From positions 1,922,001 to 1,986,000 of the forward strand of contig NC_013512.1 of NCBI RefSeq assembly GCF_000024885.1: a DNA stretch of 64,000 bases, read 5' to 3'. This stretch comes from Sulfurospirillum deleyianum DSM 6946 (GTDB taxonomy: Bacteria > Campylobacterota > Campylobacteria > Campylobacterales > Sulfurospirillaceae). Below the pieces are notes generated by a model. That model made no database searches, was not told the DNA's origin, and saw only the letters and a list, made by a program, of their open reading frames with translations. Both the position numbers and the translations under genes were made by a program. This document shows, piece by piece, positions 45,546-55,949 of the stretch. Positions within the stretch are counted from its first letter, which is position 1. Every line of letters starts with the position of its first letter.

Positions 45546-46406
45546 TTAAACTTTAAAATAATCACGCATAATCATTTGAAGCCTCTGCGCTAAAGGCTTT
45601 TCAAGTCTGCATAACGCCTCTTCAAGCTCATGCAAAAGTTTCTCTTTTTCCATGATAGCTCCCTCTAATCCTAAAAGATTCACAAAGGAGTTTTTATGCC
45701 CATCATTTTGAGTCGGCTTTCCTGCTTCCTCAGCGCTCAGTGTTGCATCAATGATGTCATCTTGAATTTGAAACAAAAGCCCCAATCGTAAACCAAAAGC
45801 ATACACTGTCTCTTGTGTTGCTTTATCCAATTCACAAATGACCGCACCCATCAAAAGTGAAGCCGCAATGAGTTTAGCTGTTTTATGAACATGTAAAAAA
45901 CTGAGTTGCTCTACATCTAAACGTTTATCTTCGAAAAAACAATCCAACGCTTGACCCAAAACCATGCCATAGATACCTGCATCACCCGCTAAAATAGAAA
46001 CAAGGCGTACCTTGATTTCAGCACTTAAAGGAGCATTGGCTATCCTATAAAAAGCATGCGTATTTAATGCATCTCCTATTAAAACAGCCGTAGTCTCATC
46101 GTACGTTACATGTAACGTTGGATGACCACGCCTTAAAGCTGCGTTATCCATACATGGCAAATCATCATGAATCAATGAATACGTATGCATCATCTCTAAA
46201 CCCAAACTTACATGTAACGCATTTTCAAACAGTAAGGGAGCACTTGCCTCCACAACACTTAAAAGTAATAAAGGGCGAAAACGTTTTCCCCCAACATCAA
46301 GCATTTCACCAAAAGCTTGATTAAAATGAGGATGAAAGCTCTCCACCACAGGAAGCTCTCTTTTTAAAAAAGCTTCAAATTTTTCAACAATCGCTTTAGA
46401 ACTCAA
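45546..46406 (-). CDS. ispA: Farnesyl/geranyl-type polyprenyl diphosphate synthase
   Basis: 286 residues. The first Asp-rich motif is DDLPCMD (HDDLPCMDNAALRRG), the second is QIQDDIIDATLS near residue 200; GGKRFRPLLLL is the substrate-binding stretch. It makes C10-C15 (possibly longer) isoprenyl diphosphates for quinone and cell-wall carriers. The N-terminus is short, as for FPP synthases; product length cannot be fixed from sequence. Two palindrome copies 92 bases apart (46106 and 46208) encode Leu-His-Val-Thr and Leu-His-Val-Ser. Confidence 0.9.
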   Translation of the reverse strand: MSSKAIVEKFEAFLKRELPVVESFHPHFNQAFGEMLDVGGKRFRPLLLLSVVEASAPLLFENALHVSLGLEMMHTYSLIHDDLPCMDNAALRRGHPTLHVTYDETTAVLIGDALNTHAFYRIANAPLSAEIKVRLVSILAGDAGIYGMVLGQALDCFFEDKRLDVEQLSFLHVHKTAKLIAASLLMGAVICELDKATQETVYAFGLRLGLLFQIQDDIIDATLSAEEAGKPTQNDGHKNSFVNLLGLEGAIMEKEKLLHELEEALCRLEKPLAQRLQMIMRDYFKV

Positions 46407-46416
46407 GATAACCCTT

Positions 46417-47490
46417 TTAACGTTTTAACGTAACAAAAAATTGAAAATCATCACGATCAAAAAGAAGATGTATCTCACGATTTCCTACGTTACGCAAAGA
46501 CTCATCAGCTTGCGAAACTCGGCTTATGGGGGTTGTTTCTACCTGCATCAAACGATCCCCTATTTTTAGCCCACTTTTCTCAGCAAATGAACCAGGCTTA
46601 ATCTGTGTAATCCTCAAATCGTTATCAAAACTAAAGCCCTTCGTTTGCAAATAACTCTCTTTTTTAGGAACAGCGCTCTTCTTAACTTTGGGAGGTGCTA
46701 CTTTTTTAGGTTGAACTTTAGGTGCTAAAATATTCTCTTCAATCCATGCGCTATTTCTTTGAACCTGTGCACTGACCTTACTTAAGTCTTTAAAACTTTT
46801 TAAAACTTCACCAAATTCTTGAACATTGCTCACTTTTTTACCATTCAAAAGTGTAATTCTATCTCCTGCTTTTAAACGAGCTTCTTTAAAAGTTGGATCT
46901 ACAAAATCAACCTGAACACTTTCATTAGCATCAACGATGCGTACACCTAGTTCAGGGAAGGAAGCTGTTTTGCCCTGAACAAACTGCTCCAAGACCTCGC
47001 TTCCTATAAAAAATTTATCCCCAATTCCAAGCCCATACATTTCGCAACACAAGCCACCCACAACAGCATTAGCTTCACCCGCACCACCAAATTCAAAGAA
47101 GTCATTGGCACTTTTTCCTATCTTAGAAGCATTCACCGCAATAATCGATTTATCTGTCATGCTTCCTAGCCACTCACCCAATTTTAATTCATGCGTTGTT
47201 TTTAATTTCACAGGCATAAGCGGTTTAGGAGATTCGAATAAATAAAGGTGTGAGAGATAGTCATGTTTTACAAAAGGAACATTGGGTTTCTCTTTTGAAT
47301 AAGCCACGGCATACTTTTCACTTACCGCAATCGCCCTTGTCGTTCCAAAATAAACAATAGAAGCCTTATTTTTTTCATAACATTGTGAGAAATCAGGATA
47401 GACAAACTCTGCTTTATTTGCCACTACAGGAGCCTCTGCCGCAAAAAGAGTGCAAACGACCATTACCCATAAAAAACTAATACGTTTCAC
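46417..47490 (-). CDS. Exported protein with two PDZ-like domains
   Basis: 357 residues. Signal peptide (about 1-18, ending LFAAEA), then a ~180-residue region of unknown fold with Cys-Cys in GGLCCEMYG. The first PDZ-like domain (LGVRIVD, then LKAGDRITLLNGKKV) is followed by a Lys/Pro-rich linker (KVQPKKVAPPKVKKS) and a second PDZ (DLRITQIKPGSFAEKSGLKIGDRL). No Ser-His-Asp protease domain is seen, so it is not a Deg protease. The GTG at 47490 has AAGGAG at 7 bases; the longer ATG reading at 47526 would overlap the ybaB gene. Confidence 0.78.
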   Translation of the reverse strand: MKRISFLWVMVVCTLFAAEAPVVANKAEFVYPDFSQCYEKNKASIVYFGTTRAIAVSEKYAVAYSKEKPNVPFVKHDYLSHLYLFESPKPLMPVKLKTTHELKLGEWLGSMTDKSIIAVNASKIGKSANDFFEFGGAGEANAVVGGLCCEMYGLGIGDKFFIGSEVLEQFVQGKTASFPELGVRIVDANESVQVDFVDPTFKEARLKAGDRITLLNGKKVSNVQEFGEVLKSFKDLSKVSAQVQRNSAWIEENILAPKVQPKKVAPPKVKKSAVPKKESYLQTKGFSFDNDLRITQIKPGSFAEKSGLKIGDRLMQVETTPISRVSQADESLRNVGNREIHLLFDRDDFQFFVTLKR

Positions 47491-47500
47491 ATAAAACTCC

Positions 47501-47818
47501 TTATGACGTTGCGCCAAATCCTCCAAACTGAGAGAGCATTTGAGTTGTCGCTAATTTTTTATTCTCTTCAACCATTTTACTAACATCATTCATAGCACTC
47601 ATCAGAAGAATCTGCAAAGATTCTTTATCGCTTAAGAGTGAATCATCAATGACAATATCAATGACTTCACCATGACCATTCATGCTGACTTTAACAAGTC
47701 CTCCACCGCTTTTTGCTGTAAATTCTTTACTTGCCGCATCTTCTTGCATTTTTTGAGCTTGTTTTTGTGCTTCTTCAAGCATCGCACTCATTTTGGATAA
47801 ATCAAAATTTTCAAACAT
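47501..47818 (-). CDS. YbaB/EbfC nucleoid-associated protein
   Basis: 105 residues of the YbaB/EbfC family, small dimeric DNA-binding proteins. Characteristic segments: LEEAQKQAQKMQEDAASKEFTA in pieces, then VKVSMNGHGEVIDIVID. It starts at the stop of panD (one-base overlap) and precedes the PDZ protein gene. It is not next to dnaX or recR as in many other bacteria. Confidence 0.9.
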   Translation of the reverse strand: MFENFDLSKMSAMLEEAQKQAQKMQEDAASKEFTAKSGGGLVKVSMNGHGEVIDIVIDDSLLSDKESLQILLMSAMNDVSKMVEENKKLATTQMLSQFGGFGATS

Positions 47819-48183
47819 TAGATATAATCTCTCACTTCCACCAGCGCGTTTTTCTCATCCACTAACACAACCGTTGGCTTAAATGTTTCAATCTCTTCTT
47901 CACTCAAGTGCGCATACGCCATAATAATCACTTTATCTCCAATATGTGCTTTTCTAGCAGCCGCACCATTGAGACAAATATCTTTTTGCCCTGCTTTTCC
48001 CTCAATAACATACGTTGTAAAACGCTCACCGTTATTAATATTGACCACTTCTACTTTTTGACCTACTTTTAAATGAGAAGCCTCTATCAACTCTTTATCA
48101 ATCGTGATAGAACCTACATAATTTAAATTCGCATCACTCACCGTAGCCCTGTGAATTTTACTGTACAACATCTCAAGCGTCAT
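47818..48183 (-). CDS. panD: Aspartate 1-decarboxylase
   Basis: 121 residues. Makes beta-alanine from aspartate for pantothenate and CoA. The self-cleavage site Gly24-Ser25 (NYVGSITID) creates the pyruvoyl cofactor; [19 protein letters not shown] is the conserved core. The length is typical. It is co-transcribed with ybaB. Confidence 0.97.
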   Translation of the reverse strand: MTLEMLYSKIHRATVSDANLNYVGSITIDKELIEASHLKVGQKVEVVNINNGERFTTYVIEGKAGQKDICLNGAAARKAHIGDKVIIMAYAHLSEEEIETFKPTVVLVDEKNALVEVRDYI

Positions 48184-48228
48184 CGCTCTTCTACCTCTTT
48201 AGACTTTAAGAAATTTTTTTATTTTACC

Positions 48229-49542
48229 CTATTTTTGCTTAGCTAATCGTGCAAGGATTTCGAGAACAACGTTTCTATCGTCAAAAGGATATTTCACTCC
48301 AGCAACTTCTTGATACGTCTCATCGCCTTTTCCCAAAATCAAAACAACATCACTCTTCTTTTGCATACCAAGTGCTTCTTCAATAGCTTGATAGCGATCG
48401 ACCTTTACATGTAAAGATTCTGTGCGTTGGATTCCTGCTACAATCTCTTCAATAATCGCATCGGGATTTTCAGAACGAGGATTGTCGCTCGTTACAATCA
48501 TCCATTTTGCGTACCGTTCTGCAACAGCTCCCATTTTTGGACGCTTTGTTCGATCTCTATCTCCACCCGCACCAAAAACGACAATACAATTTTTATCTTT
48601 CATACTCTCTAGTACTTTTTCCATACCATCAGGCGTATGTGCAAAATCAACAATCACCAAAGGATCTTGAGAAACCACTTGCATACGTCCCTCCACACCA
48701 CCAAAGTGAGAAACTGCTTCACAAATCTCTTCCATTCCTGCAACATGCAATAAATCCACAGCGCTAATGGCTGCTAAAAGATTATAAAGGTTGAAAAAAC
48801 CATGCAAAGAGGATTCAAAATCATACACCTTCTCTTTTTTGGCAATAGCTGCGCTAATCCCCTCTTTCAAAGAGTAAGCAAGCACTTTATAGGTAGCAGG
48901 ATGCTCAATACCGTACGTAAAAGCATTGATGCGATTAAAGCGAATATGGCGCTCATCACTATTTATCAGCTTTAGACTTTCATCTTCAAAAAAACGACTT
49001 TTCACAGCGATATACTCATCAATTGTTTTATGAAAATCTAAATGATCTTGTGTGACATTGGTAAGAATTTTAAGCGCAAAAAAGAGCCCATCAATACGAT
49101 TTTGAACAATCGCATGAGAGCTAACCTCCATGACAAAGTACTCACACCCCTCATCTACTGCCATTTTTAGATTTTTAATCGTTTGTAAAATAGGAGGCGT
49201 GGTTAAACTTTTATCCTCCACACGTTTTTCATTAATAAAACATCCTCTTGTCCCCTGCAAACCCACCTTTTGACCCAAATCAAGCAAAAGAGAGTAGATA
49301 GCAGCAGCTGTCGTTGTTTTACCATTGGTTCCTGTAATACCGATAATTTTAATCTTTTTATCAATTCCTAAAAGGCTTAAACACTCTGTAGGCGAAATAA
49401 AATGCGTACATCCTTGCTCCTGTGCATTGCCTTGATACCTAGCATTTTGATCCGTTAAAAGAAAAAAAGTATCTTTATCACACTCTGAAGAATTATCACT
49501 TACATGTAAAAGATTTTCACCGTTTTGAAATGCTATTTTCAC
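48229..49542 (-). CDS. murE: UDP-MurNAc-tripeptide ligase MurE
   Basis: 437 residues. Seen: the Mur ligase P-loop GITGTNGKTTTAAAIY near residue 67, NVTQDHLDFH, and VTSDNPRSENP, whose DNPR motif indicates meso-diaminopimelate as the added amino acid. VDFAHTPDGME marks the C-terminal domain. It is shorter than typical MurE at the N-terminus. Two palindrome copies (48405 and 49500) encode Leu-His-Val-Lys and Leu-His-Val-Ser. Confidence 0.95.
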   Translation of the reverse strand: MKIAFQNGENLLHVSDNSSECDKDTFFLLTDQNARYQGNAQEQGCTHFISPTECLSLLGIDKKIKIIGITGTNGKTTTAAAIYSLLLDLGQKVGLQGTRGCFINEKRVEDKSLTTPPILQTIKNLKMAVDEGCEYFVMEVSSHAIVQNRIDGLFFALKILTNVTQDHLDFHKTIDEYIAVKSRFFEDESLKLINSDERHIRFNRINAFTYGIEHPATYKVLAYSLKEGISAAIAKKEKVYDFESSLHGFFNLYNLLAAISAVDLLHVAGMEEICEAVSHFGGVEGRMQVVSQDPLVIVDFAHTPDGMEKVLESMKDKNCIVVFGAGGDRDRTKRPKMGAVAERYAKWMIVTSDNPRSENPDAIIEEIVAGIQRTESLHVKVDRYQAIEEALGMQKKSDVVLILGKGDETYQEVAGVKYPFDDRNVVLEILARLAKQK

Positions 49543-49554
49543 TTCACAGCTCCG

Positions 49555-50118
49555 TTACTTTTCAATTTTTTTAATCAAGGATAAAAGCTCTTCATCGCTA
49601 GGGAAAAGCGTAATCGCTGTTTCAAGATAATTTAAGGAGATATCAACAAAGCCATTTTCAATCAACTTTGCCAAAAAATCAACAAAATCCTCTTTTTTTG
49701 AAATAATGACTTTTGTTGAAAACATAATATCTTCAAATGCTTCCTTAAAGCTTCCTCGTGTTTGAATTAACGCAAGAAAATCTTCATATTTAATGCCATT
49801 TTCAAGATTAATACGTGATTCAAGCGAATCATTTTTTGAAGTTTTCCTCATATTATCACTACGTTTTTCAATGGAACTTATCATCTCTTCAATAAGATTT
49901 TCTAAATTTTCCATTCCTTTTTCATCATTAAAGAGATAATATTCAAACAGAGCAAGTGCTTGTTCTTCATGCTGCATGGCAAGGTCACATAAAAAAGCTC
50001 CTATACGTGCTTTTGAAGATTTGGGGTCATCATTGAGTGCTAGAGAAAATTCAAACAGAGCTTCCTTGAAGTTTTTTGCATAAAATTTTTCAATACCTTT
50101 TTGGATATGTGTCTTCAT
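49555..50118 (-). CDS. TPR-like helical protein of unknown function
   Basis: 187 residues, all-helical. The first ~60 residues read as a tetratricopeptide-like pair (GIEKFYAKNFKEALFEFSLAL and DDPKSSKARIGAFLCDL); the middle is charged and probably disordered (about 88-105); the C-terminus again has a helical repeat (LNYLETAITLFPSDEELL). It overlaps the NifU-like gene by one base and precedes murE by 12 bases. A scaffold role is likely; partners are unknown. Confidence 0.7.
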   Translation of the reverse strand: MKTHIQKGIEKFYAKNFKEALFEFSLALNDDPKSSKARIGAFLCDLAMQHEEQALALFEYYLFNDEKGMENLENLIEEMISSIEKRSDNMRKTSKNDSLESRINLENGIKYEDFLALIQTRGSFKEAFEDIMFSTKVIISKKEDFVDFLAKLIENGFVDISLNYLETAITLFPSDEELLSLIKKIEK

Positions 50119-50399
50119 TATTCTCCAAAAGTTTCAAACTCATCTTCCATTCCAGGCAATAGATTTACAACCTCTAATTCAGGATGAATATCAATTCGTA
50201 ATTGTCTTTCTATACCATATTTTAAAGTTTGACCACTTGAGGGACATCCTTGACAAGCGCCTTGTAATTGTACAAAAACACGACCTTTTTTTATACCTAG
50301 CAACGTCAATCCACCACCATCTAAAGCTAACATTGGTTTTATTTTTTCAAGTGATTTTTCAACGGCAGGACGTAACTCTTCATCACTAAATGGTATCAT
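50118..50399 (-). CDS. NifU C-terminal-domain (Nfu-type) iron-sulfur protein
   Basis: 93 residues, a stand-alone Nfu domain. The cluster-binding CxxC is in GACQGCPSSGQTLKYGIE near residue 49; LALDGGGLTLLGI is the N-terminal signature. Such proteins carry and pass on 4Fe-4S clusters, relevant here to PFOR, AddB and respiratory enzymes. It heads a run with the TPR-like gene and murE. Confidence 0.92.
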   Translation of the reverse strand: MIPFSDEELRPAVEKSLEKIKPMLALDGGGLTLLGIKKGRVFVQLQGACQGCPSSGQTLKYGIERQLRIDIHPELEVVNLLPGMEDEFETFGE

Positions 50400-50513
50400 A
50401 CATTCTCCTATAGCAAAGTATCTAATTTAACAATAGTTTGCGTTAAAAGCGACTTAATTTTTGTGTGGAATTTTGAAGAAAAAAAGAGGAAAATAACTTA
50501 AATTTTGAAGAAG

Positions 50514-50538
50514 TTTTGGGGATTTTTCATCCCCAAAA
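50514..50538 (-). terminator. Terminator after rplQ (end of the ribosomal supercluster)
   Basis: A 10-bp perfect stem (TTTTGGGGAT with ATCCCCAAAA, 5-base loop) starts 9 bases beyond the rplQ stop on the minus strand. The T-run after it is weak. Confidence 0.65.
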
Positions 50539-50546
50539 AAATAGCA

Positions 50547-50897
50547 TTAAACGAGCTCTAAAAACGCCATTGGCGCAGCATCACCCTTTCGAATTCGTGT
50601 TTTAATGATACGGGTATAACCACCGTTTCTTTCCACGTATTTAGGAGCAATCTCATTCACAAGTTTTTTTGTACACTCTTTATCTTGAAGTGCTGCAAAA
50701 ACAGTTTTGTGAGCATGATCGCCACCAACACCAGCTTTTGTAATCAATTTCTCAACATATCCTCTAAGCTCTTTTGCTTTAGGAAGTGTTGTCTCGATTT
50801 TTTCATATTTAATAACAGCTATAGCCAAGTTCTTCAACAACGCCGCTCTGTGTGATGAAGTACGGCCAAGCTTTCTATATCCGTGCTTATGTCTCAT
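50547..50897 (-). CDS. rplQ: 50S ribosomal protein L17
   Basis: 116 residues. [20 protein letters not shown] at the N-terminus and the closing [12 protein letters not shown] are the family signatures. It is the last gene of the alpha operon, directly after rpoA. Confidence 0.98.
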   Translation of the reverse strand: MRHKHGYRKLGRTSSHRAALLKNLAIAVIKYEKIETTLPKAKELRGYVEKLITKAGVGGDHAHKTVFAALQDKECTKKLVNEIAPKYVERNGGYTRIIKTRIRKGDAAPMAFLELV

Positions 50898-50900
50898 AAA

Positions 50901-51914
50901 TTAACCCTCATTGGCTTCAGATTTTAAATCTTCAATTTTTTTCTTGAGCAAACTTGCTGTCTCGTCAGAGAAATTATATCCTACAGGATATCCACTCTCT
51001 TCCATAACTTGTCTGATCTCTTCTAATGATTTTTTGCCTAAATTTTTAAGGTCTTTCAACTCTGTTTCACTCATAAGAGCAAGTTCACCGATGTACTTAA
51101 CCTCTGCTCTATCTAAACAGTTAAAACTACGTGCACTCAGATTTAACTCTTCAACACTTTGTAATAATTTGCCTAGCTCAACATTATCGTGAGAAGTCTC
51201 ATTTTTCGGAGCTACTGCAATGTCTAAAATACCATTAAAAACTGACATTTGAGCATACATTGCTTCTAGTGCATTTTTAAATGCCTCAATAGGAGAAACC
51301 AATCCATCTGTTTCAATTGTAAATACAATTTTTTCATAATTAGGATTGTCTTCTACCAAAACATTTTCAATATCATATACAGCTCTTTTGACAGGTGTAA
51401 AGAAAGCATCTAGCGCAATATAATCATCTGTAAGTAGATCTCTAATATTTTCACTTGGAACGTATCCAATACCTTTTTCTATAATCAAAGAGAAATTGAA
51501 TTCTGCATCTTCATTGATAGTTGCCAAATAAGTATCTGGCGTTACAATTTCAATATGAGAATTTGCAAGGTCACTTCCTTTAATTTCTTTTGGACCAGAA
51601 AAAGAGTAATTGACTTCTACTCGCTTCTCATCACCTTTGATTTTGAAGCGAATATTTTTAAGATTAATGATAAAAAGAGCAACATCTTCAAGCATACCAC
51701 GCATGCTATCAAATTCATGAGTTACACCTTCAATCTTTACAGCCGTTGGAGCCGATCCTATGGTACTGCCCAAAAGCAATCTTCTTAAAGGATGTGCCAA
51801 TGTTACAGCAAAACCTGATTCAAAGGGATACGCACTAATTTGAACCTTATTCGCTGAAATATTCTCGACCTCAATTTCAGTTGGCATGTAAGCTGATGTA
51901 TTGATTTTTTTCAT
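50901..51914 (-). CDS. rpoA: RNA polymerase alpha subunit
   Basis: 337 residues. The N-terminal assembly domain has [20 protein letters not shown] in pieces and [16 protein letters not shown]. The linker near 235 leads to the C-terminal domain with [18 protein letters not shown] and [25 protein letters not shown], which contacts UP elements and activators. Alpha operon, between rpsD and rplQ. Confidence 0.98.
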   Translation of the reverse strand: MKKINTSAYMPTEIEVENISANKVQISAYPFESGFAVTLAHPLRRLLLGSTIGSAPTAVKIEGVTHEFDSMRGMLEDVALFIINLKNIRFKIKGDEKRVEVNYSFSGPKEIKGSDLANSHIEIVTPDTYLATINEDAEFNFSLIIEKGIGYVPSENIRDLLTDDYIALDAFFTPVKRAVYDIENVLVEDNPNYEKIVFTIETDGLVSPIEAFKNALEAMYAQMSVFNGILDIAVAPKNETSHDNVELGKLLQSVEELNLSARSFNCLDRAEVKYIGELALMSETELKDLKNLGKKSLEEIRQVMEESGYPVGYNFSDETASLLKKKIEDLKSEANEG

Positions 51915-51929
51915 ATGCTACCTACTTTA

Positions 51930-52556
51930 TTATTTAGAGTATAGCTCAACGATTAATCTTTCTTCAACCGGAATAACTACTTCTTCTCTCTCTGGGATTC
52001 GTGTAAAAATACCCATTGCTTTTTCTCTTTCAACATCAACCCATGGTGCGATACCTGTTTGTTGTGTTAATTCAAGAGCTCTTTTAATTTGAGGATTGTT
52101 TTTTGATTTTTCACAAACCTCTACTTTGTCACCAGCACGAACAATATAAGAAGGAATATCTACTTTATTCCCATTCACTAAAATATGTCCATGCGTTACT
52201 AATTGACGAGCAAAACGACGTGTTGTTGCAAATCCCATACGATACACAACGTTATCAAGTCTTCTCTCAATAAGTAAAACAAGGTTAATACCAGTGTTTC
52301 CTTCTCTACGAGCTGCTTCATCAAAAATACGTCTGAATTGTTTTTCAGAAACTCCATACATAAATTTAGCTTTTTGTTTCTCTCTTAATTGGAGACCATA
52401 TTCACTAATTTTTGTTCTTCTTTGTCCGTGCTGACCTGGTGCATACGGTCGCTTGTCTAGTGCGCTTTTACCAGCAAGTCTGCGCTCACCTTTAAGGGCT
52501 AAGCTGACACCAAGTCTTCTTTCAAGCTTTTCGACTGGTCCTCTATATCTTGCCAT
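51930..52556 (-). CDS. rpsD: 30S ribosomal protein S4
   Basis: 208 residues. The S4 RNA-binding domain (about 98-160) has [20 protein letters not shown] in pieces and [14 protein letters not shown]. The N-terminal [15 protein letters not shown] is conserved; no zinc-binding cysteines are seen, so it is the C-minus form. A 76-base gap separates it from rpsK. Confidence 0.98.
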   Translation of the reverse strand: MARYRGPVEKLERRLGVSLALKGERRLAGKSALDKRPYAPGQHGQRRTKISEYGLQLREKQKAKFMYGVSEKQFRRIFDEAARREGNTGINLVLLIERRLDNVVYRMGFATTRRFARQLVTHGHILVNGNKVDIPSYIVRAGDKVEVCEKSKNNPQIKRALELTQQTGIAPWVDVEREKAMGIFTRIPEREEVVIPVEERLIVELYSK

Positions 52557-52632
52557 TTTTTCTCCTAATCTATTGCATAAACGAAAAAATTTATTCTGTT
52601 TTTTATAAGGTATTCTAAGCTAAAACTTAAAA

Positions 52633-53025
52633 TTACACTCTTCTTCTTTTTGGAGGTCTACAGCCATTATGTGGCAACGGGGTAATGTCTTTTAAGAAAG
52701 AGACTTTAATACCCTCTGTTGTACCAGCACTTTTTACCGCTGTTTCACGACCACTACCAGGTCCTTGAACTTTAATACCGACTTCTTTGAGACCATGTTC
52801 TTTTGCTTTTGTGAGCGCATCCTCTACTGCTTGTTGTGCAGCATATGGAGTGGATTTTTTACTGCCTTTAAAACCAAGGCTTCCTGCGCTACTCCAAGCA
52901 ATAACATTTCCCATCTCATCAGTTACAGTTACGACAGTGTTATTAAATGTTGCAGAGATATAAATGATACCTTTTGCAATATTTTTCTTAACAACTTTTT
53001 TACGTACTACTTTTCTTTTTGCCAT
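52633..53025 (-). CDS. rpsK: 30S ribosomal protein S11
   Basis: 130 residues. Signatures: [42 protein letters not shown], and the C-terminal [18 protein letters not shown]. The lysine-rich N-terminus is longer than in E. coli but normal for the phylum. Confidence 0.98.
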   Translation of the reverse strand: MAKRKVVRKKVVKKNIAKGIIYISATFNNTVVTVTDEMGNVIAWSSAGSLGFKGSKKSTPYAAQQAVEDALTKAKEHGLKEVGIKVQGPGSGRETAVKSAGTTEGIKVSFLKDITPLPHNGCRPPKRRRV

Positions 53026-53046
53026 CTGTTTCCCTTTGAGACTTCG

Positions 53047-53415
53047 TTATTTAGCTTTAGCGCCAACGGTGCGTTTTTTACCTTTTCTGGTACGCGCATT
53101 CGTTTTTGTTTTTTGACCTCGAACTGGCAAGCCTTTTCTATGTCTAAGTCCACGGTAACTTCCCATGTCCATTAATGCTTTAATGTCCATAGCTACTTTT
53201 TTACGAAGATCACCTTCTACTTGAAAACCTGCTTGAATCTCTTTACGAATTGCTGCAACATCGTCTTCACTTAGTTCATGAACTCTTTTATCAAACGAAA
53301 TTCCAGTTGCTGTTAAGATAGCTCTAGAACTTGTTAAACCAATACCATAGATGTATGTTAAACCATACTCTACTCTTTTCTTCATTGGAAGGTCTACACC
53401 TGCAATCCTTGCCAT
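53047..53415 (-). CDS. rpsM: 30S ribosomal protein S13
   Basis: 122 residues. [20 protein letters not shown] at the N-terminus and [20 protein letters not shown] near the end are the family signatures. The start is 2 bases after the rpmJ stop. Confidence 0.98.
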   Translation of the reverse strand: MARIAGVDLPMKKRVEYGLTYIYGIGLTSSRAILTATGISFDKRVHELSEDDVAAIRKEIQAGFQVEGDLRKKVAMDIKALMDMGSYRGLRHRKGLPVRGQKTKTNARTRKGKKRTVGAKAK

Positions 53416-53417
53416 GA

Positions 53418-53531
53418 TTATCCTTGTCTCTGTTTATGTTTTGGATTTACGCAAATGACTCTAACGATATTTTTTCGTTTAATCACTTTACATTTATCGC
53501 ACATCTTCTTTACAGAAGGTCGTACTTTCAT
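53418..53531 (-). CDS. rpmJ: 50S ribosomal protein L36
   Basis: 37 residues, [19 protein letters not shown] and then [17 protein letters not shown]. The zinc ligands of the C-plus form are visible: Cys11, Cys14, Cys27 and His32. The start at 53531 is the only ATG in position. It opens the alpha-operon part, after a 160-base gap from infA. Confidence 0.96.
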   Translation of the reverse strand: MKVRPSVKKMCDKCKVIKRKNIVRVICVNPKHKQRQG

Positions 53532-53581
53532 TGTGACTCCTGAACTTTTTTTCCACTGGAATTTTGAGTTAAACTGTCACA

Positions 53582-53636
53582 GGTTTGATGATGTTTTCAA
53601 ACCAACAATCGAAAAAACAGTGGTTCTTTTTCGATT
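53582..53636. other. Two hairpins in the infA-rpmJ spacer
   Basis: The 160-base gap 53532-53691 has no gene. It holds a 7-bp stem (GGTTTGA 53582-53588 with TCAAACC 53597-53603) and a 10-bp stem (AATCGAAAAA 53607-53616 with TTTTTCGATT 53627-53636). Read on the minus strand, these lie between infA and rpmJ and may be a terminator, attenuator or alpha-operon leader element. Confidence 0.45.
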
Positions 53637-53691
53637 ATTCTTCACACAGCTTTACAAAAGGCGTTAATTATATACAATTCAAGCTAATAAT

Positions 53692-53910
53692 TTACTTATA
53701 TCTGTAAGTTATTCGTCCTTTATCTAAGCTATAAGGAGTTAACTCAACTTTTACTGTATCACCAGGCATTATCTTAATATAATGCATTCTCATCTTTCCA
53801 GCAATGTGACATAAAATCACATGACTGTTTTGAACTTCAACTTTAAATGTAGCATTGGGAAGAGCTTCAATTACTTTTCCATCAATTTCAATTACATCAT
53901 CTTTTGCCAT
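53692..53910 (-). CDS. infA: Translation initiation factor IF-1
   Basis: 72 residues, a single S1-like OB fold: [40 protein letters not shown], and the closing GRITYRYK. The ATG at 53910 (with GGAGG upstream) is chosen over the longer in-frame reading to 53958, which overlaps the map gene and lacks a family match. Confidence 0.97.
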   Translation of the reverse strand: MAKDDVIEIDGKVIEALPNATFKVEVQNSHVILCHIAGKMRMHYIKIMPGDTVKVELTPYSLDKGRITYRYK

Positions 53911-53926
53911 TTTACCTCCTAAATCT

Positions 53927-54685
53927 TCAAGATAGCGACAAAATTTCTGCTTTACCATCTATGACTGCAACTGTATGCTCATAGTGGCTTCCTCTTAACC
54001 CATCCGTTGATACAACTGACCATTTATCTTCCAAAATTTTAGGAGTCCCCTCCTTATGGCAAATCATTGGTTCAATACAAAAAACCATACCATTCTTGAT
54101 TTTTGGACCACTCTTTGGATTATGACCTTCTAAGTAGTTGGGTAATTCTGGTTCTTCATGGGGTTTTCGCCCAATACCATGACCACAAAAACCTCTAAGA
54201 GGAACATATCCTTTTGAGAGAATAAACTGCTCAATAGCATGACTTAATTCTTTAAAACGCATCTCAGGATGGATGATATCAATGGCATAATAAAGAGCAT
54301 CTTTAGCACATGCAATCAACGCTTCATCACTTTGAGATATCTTACCAACACCCAGAGTCACTGCAGCATCACCATACCAACCATTAATTTCAGTACCAAT
54401 ATCAAGACCCACGATATCACCCTCTTGAAGTTTATACTCTGTTGGGATACCGTGAATAATGACTTCGTTCACAGAAGTACATACACCCGCAGGGAAGCCA
54501 TAAAGACCTTTAAATGCAGGTCGAGCTCCTAAACTTTGAATGTAAGACTCACCCATGGCATTGAGTTCTTTTAAACTAAGACCTGGGTGAATATTACATG
54601 TAAGATACTCTAACGTTTTGGCAACAATATTATTCGCAACCGAAAGCTTTGCAATCTCTTGCGGCTTTTTAATGTTAATTGCCAT
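53927..54685 (-). CDS. map: Methionine aminopeptidase
   Basis: 252 residues, type Ia. Metal ligands are in the usual places: Asp in [18 protein letters not shown], His in [15 protein letters not shown], Glu in FCIEPMI, and Glu in YEHTVAV. Removes initiator Met from new proteins. It lies between secY and infA, the usual order. The only palindrome copy in the ribosomal region (54594) is inside it, as Leu-Thr-Cys-Asn. Confidence 0.97.
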   Translation of the reverse strand: MAINIKKPQEIAKLSVANNIVAKTLEYLTCNIHPGLSLKELNAMGESYIQSLGARPAFKGLYGFPAGVCTSVNEVIIHGIPTEYKLQEGDIVGLDIGTEINGWYGDAAVTLGVGKISQSDEALIACAKDALYYAIDIIHPEMRFKELSHAIEQFILSKGYVPLRGFCGHGIGRKPHEEPELPNYLEGHNPKSGPKIKNGMVFCIEPMICHKEGTPKILEDKWSVVSTDGLRGSHYEHTVAVIDGKAEILSLS

Positions 54686-54686
54686 C

Positions 54687-55949
54687 TTAAAGCCCTACAG
54701 CACTCAATGTTTCATATTTATTCATGTACATTTGTGCTTCTATTTTGCGCATCGTATCGAGTGCTACTTGAACAACGATCAAAACAGCTGTTCCACCGAA
54801 ATAAAATGGTACACCCATTACTTTAACCAAAACCCAAGGAAGTGTTGAAATCAATCCTAAATAAATTGAACCCCAAAGTGTTAAGCGTCCTGCAACTTCA
54901 TTGAGATAAAGAGCAGTACTTTCACCTGGTCTCACACCAGGAATAAAGCCACCTTGTTTTTTGAGATTTTCAGAGATATCTTTTGCATTAAAAACAATCG
55001 ATGCATAAAAGTAAGCAAAGAAAATCACAAATAAGAATGTCAATACATTGAAGATATAGCTGTTAGGATTTAAAAAATCATGAATGGCTTGAACAATAGG
55101 ATTAGTACTCGCTTGCATAATGGTTGATGGGAACATTAAAATGGCACTTGCAAAAATAGGAGGAATAACACCACTTAAGTTCATTTTAATAGGAACATAG
55201 TTCATAATACGTTTATGCTGATTTTGAAGAACAACTTTTCGTGAATACGAAATAGGAACCCGTCGTTCACCCATTTCCACATAAATAATAGACCCAACCG
55301 TTGCTAAAATAACAACCAAAATACCAATAACAACGAGGAAGTTTAATTCACCTGTATTGACGAGGTTAATAGTTCCACCAATTGCACTAGGAATTCCTGA
55401 GACAATTCCAGCGAAAATAATTAAACTGATACCATTACCAATACCACGTTGTGTAATTTGCTCACCAATCCACATAAGCAACATTGTACCTGTTAGCATA
55501 CTTGCAGCAGCAATAGCCGAGAATGTTGTCATGTCAAGCATGATGGCACTTTCACCTGATCGACCTGTCATTCCCCCTAGTCCTACAGAAACACCAATCG
55601 CTTGTACGATAGTAATACCAATCGTTGCATAACGAATAATCTGCATGTATTTAACCATACCATCACGCTCTTTTTTCATTTTACCAAGTGCAGGAAATGT
55701 TGCGGCAAGAAGTTCCATAATAATTGAAGCGGTGATATAAGGCATAATACCTAAGGAGATAATGCTTAATCGTTCAGCAGCATTACCGCTGAACATATTA
55801 AACATACCAAGAGCATTAGAGCTATTGGAGTCGAAGAACTCTTTAATTACTTCTATATTAACACCAGGAACTGGCACATATGCCAAAATCCTGTATGCAA
55901 ATATAAAACCCAATGTAACTAAAATCTTCCTCGTGAGATCTTGATTCAT
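54687..55949 (-). CDS. secY: Preprotein translocase subunit SecY
   Basis: 420 residues with about 10 membrane helices. Seen: [13 protein letters not shown] at the start of TM1, [26 protein letters not shown] (plug region and TM2, in pieces), [14 protein letters not shown] in the C4/C5 loop, and the closing [13 protein letters not shown]. It is the channel for Sec export, including the signal-peptide proteins in this window. Confidence 0.98.
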   Translation of the reverse strand: MNQDLTRKILVTLGFIFAYRILAYVPVPGVNIEVIKEFFDSNSSNALGMFNMFSGNAAERLSIISLGIMPYITASIIMELLAATFPALGKMKKERDGMVKYMQIIRYATIGITIVQAIGVSVGLGGMTGRSGESAIMLDMTTFSAIAAASMLTGTMLLMWIGEQITQRGIGNGISLIIFAGIVSGIPSAIGGTINLVNTGELNFLVVIGILVVILATVGSIIYVEMGERRVPISYSRKVVLQNQHKRIMNYVPIKMNLSGVIPPIFASAILMFPSTIMQASTNPIVQAIHDFLNPNSYIFNVLTFLFVIFFAYFYASIVFNAKDISENLKKQGGFIPGVRPGESTALYLNEVAGRLTLWGSIYLGLISTLPWVLVKVMGVPFYFGGTAVLIVVQVALDTMRKIEAQMYMNKYETLSAVGL

